Assembly (NCBI GenBank): GCA_015064695.1
Contig: SVRS01000001.1
Coordinates: forward strand, 109,998-173,997
Direction of reading: 5' to 3'
Length of the DNA stretch: 64,000 nucleotides
Source of the DNA: Oscillospiraceae bacterium
GTDB lineage: Bacteria; Bacillota; Clostridia; Oscillospirales; CAG-272
Made by a program: the position numbers and the translations under genes. A model generated the notes under the pieces. That model saw only the letters and a program-made list of their open reading frames with translations. It did not search any database and was not told where the DNA came from. Within the stretch, counting starts at the first letter, position 1, and each line of letters starts with the position of its first letter. Shown one piece after another: positions 9,640 through 18,238 of this stretch.

Positions 9640-10098
9640 ATGATCTACCCCACCATCAACGAGCTTACCAAGGGCGGCGAGTATAACCGCTACGAAATCG
9701 CCCTGGCAACCGCTAAGTGCGCCCGCATGATCACCAACGAGTACACTCGCCAGCGTGTGGAGGCTGAGCGCCAGATGACCGGTAACAAGGAGACCGACAA
9801 GCCCCTGACCGCCCTGATCGACAAGGAGGTTCGGGATACCAAGGCTGTCAAGCTGGCCATTGGCCGTATGTATAAGGGCGAATACACCATCGTCCATAAG
9901 GATCCCGCCGAGCAGGAGCGGGAGGAGCAGGCGATTCTCGCCGGCATCAACCGTCCCTACGAGGATCTGAGAATCGACGAGGATGACGAGGACGATCTGT
10001 CCGAGGACGAATTGTCTGAGGACGAGTTGTCCGACGAGGATCTGCCCGAGGATGAGGCCGAGACCGAGGAAGGTCTTGCGGAATCCGAAGAATTCTGA
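9640..10098 (+). CDS. rpoZ: DNA-directed RNA polymerase subunit omega with long acidic C-terminal tail
   Basis: MIYPTINELTKGGEYNRYEIALATAKCARMITNEY...KAVKLAIGRMYKGEYTI; position after remA. Confidence 0.82.
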   Translation: MIYPTINELTKGGEYNRYEIALATAKCARMITNEYTRQRVEAERQMTGNKETDKPLTALIDKEVRDTKAVKLAIGRMYKGEYTIVHKDPAEQEREEQAILAGINRPYEDLRIDEDDEDDLSEDELSEDELSDEDLPEDEAETEEGLAESEEF

Positions 10099-10137
10099 TT
10101 CGTGAATCCCCAACGAAATACCCAAGGAGGCACCGTT

Positions 10138-12687
10138 ATGGAGCAGGAGACCGTTTTGCGTTCTGCCGACATACCCACGTATGCAGGCGTACACATTTTG
10201 GGCAACCCGTTCTGCATTGACGGTGCCTACCATTATTTTATCCCCCGCTATATGGCCGAAGCCGTCAAACGGGGTGCCTTTGTCACGGTCCCCTTCGGAA
10301 AGGGCAACCGTAAGCAGCTGGCCGTGGTTGTATCGGTGGGAGAAGCCTCCGACCTGCCCGAGGGAGTTCCCCTCGATCGCATCAAGCCCATCGACGGTGT
10401 CTGTCGCGAAAAGCTGTTTTTGACCGAGACCCAGCTTTCAATCTGCTTCTATTTGAAGGAGACCACCCTCTGTACCATGGGCGACGCCGTGCGGACGGTG
10501 ATCCCTGCCTCGGCGCTGGCTACCCTGGTGGAGTATTACAGCCCCACCGAGGAGGTCGACGATTTCGGGGACTTGAAAAGCCGCCGGAATACCCTTACGG
10601 CCCAGGATCTCATGGTTCTGGAATATATCCGTGCCCGTTGCTCCGTGTCGGGGCAGTCCGTTAAGTCTCGCTTCGGAGCAAAGGTCGCGGAGTCCTTGAG
10701 CCGCCTCTGCAATCAGGAGCTGATTCGACGGGAGCTGACCGTGCGCCAGCCCGACGTGCCCGTGGTGCGCTCCTACTCGTTGAATTGCCCGGCCTCCGTG
10801 GCAGAGGCCGTTTTGAGCGGAGAATCGGGACGTCCGAGGGTTATCTCTGAGACCCATAAGCGCGTCCTGGAGCTGCTTCTGGATGCCGGCGGCGGGGTGG
10901 AGGGAGCGGAGCTGCGCCGTCTGACGGGAGCCTCATCCGCCCAGCTGAAGGCCTTGCTGGATAAAGGCCTCGTTAAGATGACGGAGGAGGAGGCCTTCCA
11001 TTCCTCGGACGAGGAAATGGGCGAGGGCTGCCGTACTCCCCACTGCCTCAACGGAGAGCAGACCGGTGCCGTCGAAGCCCTGTCGGCGCTGGCTTTCTCG
11101 GGAGAGCCCAAGGCCGCCCTGCTCTACGGTGTCACGGGAAGCGGAAAGACCTGCGTGATTCTGGAGACCATTGACCGCGTCCTGGACAGCGGCCGCGGCG
11201 TCATCGTTCTATTGCCCGAAATCGGTCTCACCCCCCAAATGCTTCGGATCTTTCGTGAGCGCTACGGCCGCCGAGTGGCGGTGATCCATTCCGGACTTTC
11301 GGCCGGAGAACGCCTGACCTCCCATTTGCGGATCCTGGCGGGAGAAGCCCCCGTCGTGGTGGGCACCCGCTCCGCCGTGTTCGCGCCCATGCCGAATCTG
11401 GGATTGATCGTCATGGACGAGGAGCAGGAGCATACGTATAAATCCGACCAGGATCCCAAATACCATGCAAGGGACATTGCCCGCTTCCGTTGCGCCACCG
11501 AAAACGCACTGCTTCTCTTGTCCTCGGCGACCCCCTCTCTGGAAAGCTACCAAAAGGCCCTGGACGGGAAATATACCCTGATCACCATGAAAAATCGCTA
11601 CGGTGCGGCGCGGCTCCCCGACGTCCATATCGTGGATATGCGTACGCAGATGGGGAGGGGGCGGTCTCCTGTGGGTGAAATTTTGGCGAGAGAGCTGGCC
11701 CGTGTGCGGGATGAAGGGAACCAATCCGTCCTGTTCCTCAACCGACGCGGTTATAGCCATCAAATGGTCTGCGGCTCCTGCGGTAAGGTTGTCACCTGCG
11801 CCCGTTGCTCGGTGGCCATGCACCACCACGTCAAGCGGCATAATTCCGAGGACGAGCTGGTCTGCCATTGGTGCGGCGCTCGAAGATCTGTTCCCGATAC
11901 CTGCCCTGAGTGCGGCGCCCCCGGTCTTGTCGGTATGGGCTACGGCACCCAGCGAGTGGAGGAGGAGCTGCACACCCTGATTCCCTCGGCGCGAGTCATG
12001 CGCATGGACGCCGATACCACCTCTACCAAAGCTGCCTACCATACCCTCCTGGGTGGCTTCCGTGATCACGAGGCGGATATCCTCCTGGGCACCCAGATGG
12101 TGACCAAGGGGCACGACTTCCCCGATGTGACCCTGGTGGGGGTGCTGATGGCGGATATGTCTCTCTACCTGGACGACTATCGGGCGGGAGAACGCACCTT
12201 CTCCATGCTGACCCAGGTCATCGGCCGCGCCGGACGGGGAGATAAGACCGGTCTTGCGGTCATCCAAACCATGAATCCCGAAAGCGATATCATCCGTCTG
12301 GCCTGCACTCAGAACTACGAGCAGTTCTTCCAAAACGAGATCCGCCTCCGCCGGCTGCTCCAGTTTCCCCCCTTCTGCGATATCGTGCTGATGACTCTCA
12401 CCTGCCCCGACGAGGGCGAGCTGCAAAAGGCTGGTCTTCGTCTCTCGGAGGAGCTGCGCCGCCGCAATGCTGCCGAGTATACCGACGTGCCCATCGTAGC
12501 CTTCGGTCCCTTCGAGGCTCCCGTCTACCGGGTGGATAACGTCTATCGGATGCGCATGGTGGTCAAGTGCCGCCTCAACCGCCGCGCCCGCGCCATGTTC
12601 GCGGATATCCTTACCTCCTTCGCCATTGACCGCCGCGGTTCTCAAAAGCCCACCCTCAGTATCGATTTCAATCCGAGTAGCATCTGA
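10138..12687 (+). CDS. priA: Primosomal protein N' (PriA helicase)
   Basis: GVTGSGKT Walker A, VMDEEQEHTYKSDQ, zinc-binding cysteine clusters, VIGRAGRGDKTG. Confidence 0.97.
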   Translation: MEQETVLRSADIPTYAGVHILGNPFCIDGAYHYFIPRYMAEAVKRGAFVTVPFGKGNRKQLAVVVSVGEASDLPEGVPLDRIKPIDGVCREKLFLTETQLSICFYLKETTLCTMGDAVRTVIPASALATLVEYYSPTEEVDDFGDLKSRRNTLTAQDLMVLEYIRARCSVSGQSVKSRFGAKVAESLSRLCNQELIRRELTVRQPDVPVVRSYSLNCPASVAEAVLSGESGRPRVISETHKRVLELLLDAGGGVEGAELRRLTGASSAQLKALLDKGLVKMTEEEAFHSSDEEMGEGCRTPHCLNGEQTGAVEALSALAFSGEPKAALLYGVTGSGKTCVILETIDRVLDSGRGVIVLLPEIGLTPQMLRIFRERYGRRVAVIHSGLSAGERLTSHLRILAGEAPVVVGTRSAVFAPMPNLGLIVMDEEQEHTYKSDQDPKYHARDIARFRCATENALLLLSSATPSLESYQKALDGKYTLITMKNRYGAARLPDVHIVDMRTQMGRGRSPVGEILARELARVRDEGNQSVLFLNRRGYSHQMVCGSCGKVVTCARCSVAMHHHVKRHNSEDELVCHWCGARRSVPDTCPECGAPGLVGMGYGTQRVEEELHTLIPSARVMRMDADTTSTKAAYHTLLGGFRDHEADILLGTQMVTKGHDFPDVTLVGVLMADMSLYLDDYRAGERTFSMLTQVIGRAGRGDKTGLAVIQTMNPESDIIRLACTQNYEQFFQNEIRLRRLLQFPPFCDIVLMTLTCPDEGELQKAGLRLSEELRRRNAAEYTDVPIVAFGPFEAPVYRVDNVYRMRMVVKCRLNRRARAMFADILTSFAIDRRGSQKPTLSIDFNPSSI

Positions 12688-12752
12688 AAGCGGACGAGCT
12701 TGCGGGCCGTAACCATCTCAGCGGTAAATTTCGGTTCGCCGCTTACAACCGA

Positions 12753-12786
12753 GCCCCCGACAGACGAATTCTGTCGGGGGCTTTCC
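12753..12786 (+). terminator. Rho-independent-like terminator after priA
   Basis: CCCCCGACAGA-cgaat-TCTGTCGGGGG followed by ctttcc. Confidence 0.65.
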
Positions 12787-13015
12787 ATCTGTGGGTGAAT
12801 CTGTTCCTTTTGTCCTCCTCTCTGTTCCGGTCGACGGGTTTTCTTCAAAAATTCATTGAAAAATCATGAAGAATTTGCAAGAAAAGCCCCTCGGTTCATA
12901 AATTCGTTACAATATTATGGTATACTGTAAAATGACTTATTGCATCCGCATTTCCGTGCGGTTGCCCAAATGATAAAAAGCTCCCTTACGGGAGTACAGA
13001 AAGGATTGACTATCC

Positions 13016-14095
13016 ATGATTAAGATTGAACATCTGGTCAAAAACTATGGATCCAACTGCGCGGTGGATGACATCAGCCTGGAGATCGGGGAGGGCGAGA
13101 TCGTCGGCTTCCTGGGTCCCAACGGTGCGGGTAAGTCCACCACCATGAATATCCTGACAGGCTATTTGTCCAGCACCGCAGGACGGGTCAGCGTGGCCGG
13201 CATTGACGTGCTGGGCGATCCTCTGAACGCCAAGCGACAGATCGGCTATCTGCCCGAGCAGCCGCCCCTCTACCTGGACATGACGGTGGACGAGTATTTG
13301 GGCTTCAACTACGATCTCAAGGGCTGTAAGCTCAACCGGGAGGCCCACATCGGAGAGGTGTGCGAGGTGGTTCGTATTGGGGACGTGCGCAAGCGCGTGA
13401 TCAAGAACCTGTCCAAGGGCTACCGACAGCGCGTGGGCATTGCCGGCGCTCTCATCGGCTCGCCTAAGGTGATCATTTTCGACGAGCCCACGGTTGGCCT
13501 GGACCCCAAGCAAATCATTGAGATCCGTAACCTGATCCGCTCCCTGGGGAAGGATCACACGGTCATTCTGTCCACCCACATTCTGCAGGAGGTGCAGGCC
13601 GTTTGCGACCGCATCGTCATCATCAACAAGGGCCGCATCGTGGCCGATGAGAAAACCGAGAACATCACCCGTGTTATTGAGAATAACCGCCGCTTCAATG
13701 CCAAGATCTGTGGCCCTCAGTCCCAGGTGCTGTCCCTTCTGCGGGATATGCAGGGCGTGGTGTACTGCGAGGCCCTGGCAGAGCGGGACGGCGATGCTAC
13801 GACCTTTATGATCGAATCTGCGCCCGGCGTGGATATCCGCAAGAAGCTGTTCTTCGCGCTGGCAGAGCGGGGCTGGGCCCTGATCGGCCTGGAGGCGCTG
13901 GGGCTTTCCCTGGAGGATATCTTCATTACGGTGGTGAATAAGTCCGAGGAGGAAGCTTCTCCCACACGCTACACGCGCCGCACCAAGGCCAAGCAACGAA
14001 ACGCTCTGGAATCCCAGGTAGCCGCCGGCCTGGTGGCCGACGCGGACAAGCGGCGAGAGGAGAACTCCGCCATCGCAACCGACGAAGAGGAATGA
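13016..14095 (+). CDS. ABC transporter ATP-binding protein (GldA/NatA-like)
   Basis: GPNGAGKST Walker A, LSKGYRQRVGIAGAL signature, VIIFDEPTVGLDP. Confidence 0.95.
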   Translation: MIKIEHLVKNYGSNCAVDDISLEIGEGEIVGFLGPNGAGKSTTMNILTGYLSSTAGRVSVAGIDVLGDPLNAKRQIGYLPEQPPLYLDMTVDEYLGFNYDLKGCKLNREAHIGEVCEVVRIGDVRKRVIKNLSKGYRQRVGIAGALIGSPKVIIFDEPTVGLDPKQIIEIRNLIRSLGKDHTVILSTHILQEVQAVCDRIVIINKGRIVADEKTENITRVIENNRRFNAKICGPQSQVLSLLRDMQGVVYCEALAERDGDATTFMIESAPGVDIRKKLFFALAERGWALIGLEALGLSLEDIFITVVNKSEEEASPTRYTRRTKAKQRNALESQVAAGLVADADKRREENSAIATDEEE

Positions 14096-14234
14096 CAGGG
14101 GAGCGAGGGCCTTTGCCCTATAAAAAATCCTAAAAGCTTAAAAACCATATTTTTGAGTTTTGGGAGCTCTGATCCGTCGGAGGCTTTCCTCCATCTTTCC
14201 CCCTCAAAAAAACTGAAACAAAAAGGAATACATT

Positions 14235-14981
14235 ATGTTTGCAATTTATAAGAAAGAGCTTCGTTCCTTCTTCATCAACCCCATCGGGTACGTGTATACG
14301 GGAGCGTTTCTGGGTCTGGCGGCGCTGATCTGCTGCTACACCACCATTATGTCCTCCAGCTACAGCACGTCGCTGTATTTTACGATCATGCTGTTCGCCA
14401 TGGGTATCCTCATTCCCCTTCTGACCATGCGGCTTTTTGCCGAGGAGCGCAAGCTTCGCACCGAGCAGCTGCTCCTGACTGCGCCCGTGACCATTACGGG
14501 TATGGTGATGGGTAAGTTCTTTGCGGCACTGACCGTGTTCGGCGGCTCTCTGCTGGTGTCCTGTATCAATTTTATTCCGATCTACTCCGTCGCTAACACC
14601 GAGCGGGCAGGGCAGTCCTTTGAGTTTTACCACATCGGCCCTGTAACCGGTGAGCTGGTAGGCAATCTTGTGGGCCTGCTTCTTGTGGGTGCGGCGTTCA
14701 TTGCTTTGGGAACCTTTATCTCAGCATTGACCGAGAATCAGTTGGCCGCGGCGGTCATTACCATTTCCGTGATCATTCTCATGCTGGGCATTGGTCTGCT
14801 CAATAGCTTCATCAACGTGTACTGGCTCCGTACGGTTCTGTCCTGGATCTCCATCTACTCCCGCTTCGGTAACTTCCAGAATGGACTCTTTGATTTTGCC
14901 GCCATCCTCTACTACGCCTCTATTTGCTTCGTTTTCGTGTTCCTCACCGTCCGCGTTTACGAGAAGCGGAGATGGAGCTGA
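14235..14981 (+). CDS. ABC transporter permease (GldF-like)
   Basis: MFAIYKKELRSFFINPIGYVYTGAFLGLAAL...RLFAEERKLRTEQLLLTAPVTI. Confidence 0.9.
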   Translation: MFAIYKKELRSFFINPIGYVYTGAFLGLAALICCYTTIMSSSYSTSLYFTIMLFAMGILIPLLTMRLFAEERKLRTEQLLLTAPVTITGMVMGKFFAALTVFGGSLLVSCINFIPIYSVANTERAGQSFEFYHIGPVTGELVGNLVGLLLVGAAFIALGTFISALTENQLAAAVITISVIILMLGIGLLNSFINVYWLRTVLSWISIYSRFGNFQNGLFDFAAILYYASICFVFVFLTVRVYEKRRWS

Positions 14982-15015
14982 TCCCGTTAGCATTTGAGAG
15001 AAAGGATTCGAGAAC

Positions 15016-16512
15016 ATGGCAAATACAGCCTCTAAGAAAGCACTTCGGCACGGGGGCGTGACGGTTGCGCTGACGGTGCTGGTGGTTTTGGCGATCATTT
15101 TACTGAACGCCTCGGTCACCGCGCTGGCGATGCGCTACGGTTGGTTCGTGAACATGAACCCCACCCTGCTCTATCCCGTTACCGATACCTGCTTCGATTA
15201 CCTGGATGCCTACGTCATTCCCGACGCGACGGAGGATATCCGCATCATCTTCTGCGACGAGGAGGAGAACATCCGCAAGGACGTGACCCAATCCTACGTG
15301 CTGAACACCGCCGAGGAATTGGCGGCCCACTATCCCGATACCGTTACCATTGAATATCTCAACGTCTGGGAAAACCCCAAGACGGCCAGAGCCTGGGGCG
15401 TGAAGGCCTCCACCTCGGTGGTGGTTGCTTCGGGAGACGCCCACAGAGTCTGCACGCTGCGAGACTTCTTCCTGTTCCCGGTGGGGGACACCGCCAATCC
15501 CGTGGCCTATACCGGCGAGAAGCGCTTCGCCGTGGCTATGAAGGCGGTCGTATCTCCTGATGCGCCTGTTGCCTACTTCACCATGAATCACGGCGAGGCC
15601 ATGGAGGATTACTCTCTTTTGTACGCCGTAACCGATGCGGGATACATGGTCAACTATCTGGATGCGTTGAACTTCGATATTCCCGAGGACTGCGGCCTTT
15701 TGGTTTCCTATAATCCCGCTCGCGATTTCGCCACGGTGGACGGCGTGTCGGGCGTTTCGGAAATCGACAAGCTGGATGCCTACCTCCAAAAGGGAGGCAA
15801 GTTCATGTGCTTCGTTTCGGCAGACACCTTTGCCGCCGGCGGCTTTGCCCATCTGGAGGGTTACCTTTCGGAGTGGGGCGTGACCTTTGAGCATGAGCCC
15901 GGCGCCGAGGGGGTGGAGGAATGCTTCTCCATCCGCGACACCGCCCACTCCCTGACCACCGACGGCTACACTCTGGTGGGCAGTATCCCCTCTGCGGGGC
16001 AGGGAAGTGAGATCATGGCGGATCTGAACGGCACCCTTCGTATTGCCAACGCCACGGCGATTACGGTGGCCGAGGGCTTCTCTGCCGCAAACGGGGATTA
16101 CGTGAACGGCAGCCGCACTCTGACTCCCCTGCTTCGCTCCCATGCCGGAGCGGAGGCGTGGGCGGGTGGACGTCCCGTGGATCGCACGGCCGAGGGGTAC
16201 AATTTGGTGACCCTGACCCGTGATGCCTCTACCAACGCCTCGGTGCTGGTTTGCTCCTCCACCGCGTTTGCTACCGAAGCGACCCTGCAATCGGGTGTAT
16301 ATGACAACGGTCCCTTCCTGCTCACCGCCATGGAGGCCATGGGCAAGGAGGAGGTTCCCATCAGCCTGAAGGGTCAGCCCTTCTCGGATGACACCATCCA
16401 CATTTTGACCACCGCGATGGCTCGCAACATCACCATTGCTCTGGTGGCCGTACCCGTTTTCGTGGTAACGGTTATCGGACTGATCGTACTCGTGAGGAGG
16501 AAATTCGCATGA
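15016..16512 (+). CDS. GldG family ABC-associated protein
   Basis: TM at both ends, FTMNHGEAMEDYSLLYAVTDAGY, GGKFMCFVSAD; in operon with GldF-like permease. Confidence 0.85.
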   Translation: MANTASKKALRHGGVTVALTVLVVLAIILLNASVTALAMRYGWFVNMNPTLLYPVTDTCFDYLDAYVIPDATEDIRIIFCDEEENIRKDVTQSYVLNTAEELAAHYPDTVTIEYLNVWENPKTARAWGVKASTSVVVASGDAHRVCTLRDFFLFPVGDTANPVAYTGEKRFAVAMKAVVSPDAPVAYFTMNHGEAMEDYSLLYAVTDAGYMVNYLDALNFDIPEDCGLLVSYNPARDFATVDGVSGVSEIDKLDAYLQKGGKFMCFVSADTFAAGGFAHLEGYLSEWGVTFEHEPGAEGVEECFSIRDTAHSLTTDGYTLVGSIPSAGQGSEIMADLNGTLRIANATAITVAEGFSAANGDYVNGSRTLTPLLRSHAGAEAWAGGRPVDRTAEGYNLVTLTRDASTNASVLVCSSTAFATEATLQSGVYDNGPFLLTAMEAMGKEEVPISLKGQPFSDDTIHILTTAMARNITIALVAVPVFVVTVIGLIVLVRRKFA

Positions 16513-18218
16513 ATCATCAATCGAATATGCCTCGCAAGGGTACCCGCCGCGCGCTGGGCGCGACTCTGACCTTCGGGGTGATCGCCATCGTATTGGCGCT
16601 GAATATCGCGTTTTCCTTCGTGGCCGACCGCTTCATGTGGCAGGTGGACGAGACGGTGACCCGTTATATTGACGCCAAGGGGGTATCCGTTGGCTCTATG
16701 TATACCGCCACCGACGCCTTCATGACCCTCATTGGCGAATCCGCCATTCCCATGGTGGAGAAGATGAACGCCGAGCGGGCGGAGAGGGGCGAGGAGCCCA
16801 TCACCATCAACATCAAGTTCTGCGCAGAGCGAGACAAGATCTACGGTGCAGAGAAGCTGCGCATGATCCAGTACACCGCCATGGCACTGCAGAAGGAATT
16901 CCCCCACGCCGTGAAGGTGGAGTACCTGAACATTGAGCAGAACCCCTCCCAGGTGCAGAAGTACAAGGCTACCTCCTCCACCAACATTTATCCCCATCAG
17001 ATCATTTTTGAGTTCGGTACCGAGTACCGCGTGACCTCTTACGATTACTTCTTCCTTACCAACGATACCAACTCCAAGGAGCATTGGGCTTACAACGGTG
17101 AGCAGAAGTTTGCATCTCTGCTCCTGGCGCTGACCCGTGCCGAGTCTCCCATCGCCGGCTTCATTACCAATCACGGAGAGAAGCTGGAGAACTGCCAATC
17201 CTTCCGCAACCTGGTTGAACGGGCCGGCTTCGACGTCGTGGACATTGATCTGTCCAAGGACGAGATCCCCGCGGATTGCCGCTTGCTGATTTGCTACGAC
17301 CCTCAGACCGATTTCATCGGATTGGGCCACGATGCTTACGTGGAGGGGGACAAGAGCGAGATCGACAAGCTGGATGCGTTCCTGGATAAGGCTTACTCCT
17401 TCATGCTGTTCGTGAACAAGGACACCCCCGAGCTGACCGTTCTGGAGGAGTATATGGAGGAATGGGGCGTGACCATTGCCCGGGCGGAGAACGCCGAGGG
17501 GGACGTGGATACGCTGACCATCCGTGACCAGGTCATGAAGCTGGACAAGGACGGCTATATTCCCGTGGCTGAGTACGTGACCGTGGGCGGCGGTGCCTCC
17601 ATCACCGAGGATATGCGTAACGTTTCCTACCCCGCTACGGTGGTATTCCCCAACGCAACCGCCATCGTGATGTCGGAATCCTACCGCAAGACCCACGTGG
17701 ACGTGGATGAGACCACCGGTGTGACCGAGGCCTATACCTACGGCTCCTACTACCGCAATGGTATCAGCCGCTACTTCCACGACGTGTTCAAGACGGGCGC
17801 GAGCGCCTCTGCGGAGGCCTTCGGGAAGCAGTACCAGGTGGCAACCCAACTGGAGCGCTTCAACCTGATGACCATTTCGCTGGAGTCCCGCACGTTGCAG
17901 GAAACCAACTATATCTCCACCCAGGAGCCCTCCTACGTGGCGGTGTTCGGCTCTACTGAGTTCGCCTCGGATACGGTGCTGGATTCGGCCTCCTACGGCA
18001 ATGCCGACGTGCTGAACGCAACGCTTCGCCATATGGGACGCGAGGTGGTTCCGGCGAATCTGGAATTCAAGGCCTTTAAGAAATACGACGTGGATACCAA
18101 CGCCTACGTCGTGGATGCCGGCAAGATGATCGGCATTACCCTGTTCATGACCGTTATGCCCGTGGCGGTATGTGTGATCGCGGGAGTTTGCGTGAACGTG
18201 AAGAGAAAGTACCGCTGA
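16509..18218 (+). CDS. GldG family ABC-associated protein (second copy)
   Basis: 4-nt overlap with previous gene; FITNHGEKLENCQSFRNLVERAGFDV, LLICYDPQTDFIG. Confidence 0.85.
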   Translation: MNHQSNMPRKGTRRALGATLTFGVIAIVLALNIAFSFVADRFMWQVDETVTRYIDAKGVSVGSMYTATDAFMTLIGESAIPMVEKMNAERAERGEEPITINIKFCAERDKIYGAEKLRMIQYTAMALQKEFPHAVKVEYLNIEQNPSQVQKYKATSSTNIYPHQIIFEFGTEYRVTSYDYFFLTNDTNSKEHWAYNGEQKFASLLLALTRAESPIAGFITNHGEKLENCQSFRNLVERAGFDVVDIDLSKDEIPADCRLLICYDPQTDFIGLGHDAYVEGDKSEIDKLDAFLDKAYSFMLFVNKDTPELTVLEEYMEEWGVTIARAENAEGDVDTLTIRDQVMKLDKDGYIPVAEYVTVGGGASITEDMRNVSYPATVVFPNATAIVMSESYRKTHVDVDETTGVTEAYTYGSYYRNGISRYFHDVFKTGASASAEAFGKQYQVATQLERFNLMTISLESRTLQETNYISTQEPSYVAVFGSTEFASDTVLDSASYGNADVLNATLRHMGREVVPANLEFKAFKKYDVDTNAYVVDAGKMIGITLFMTVMPVAVCVIAGVCVNVKRKYR

Positions 18219-18238
18219 AAAGGAGTCGATAAGTCGAT

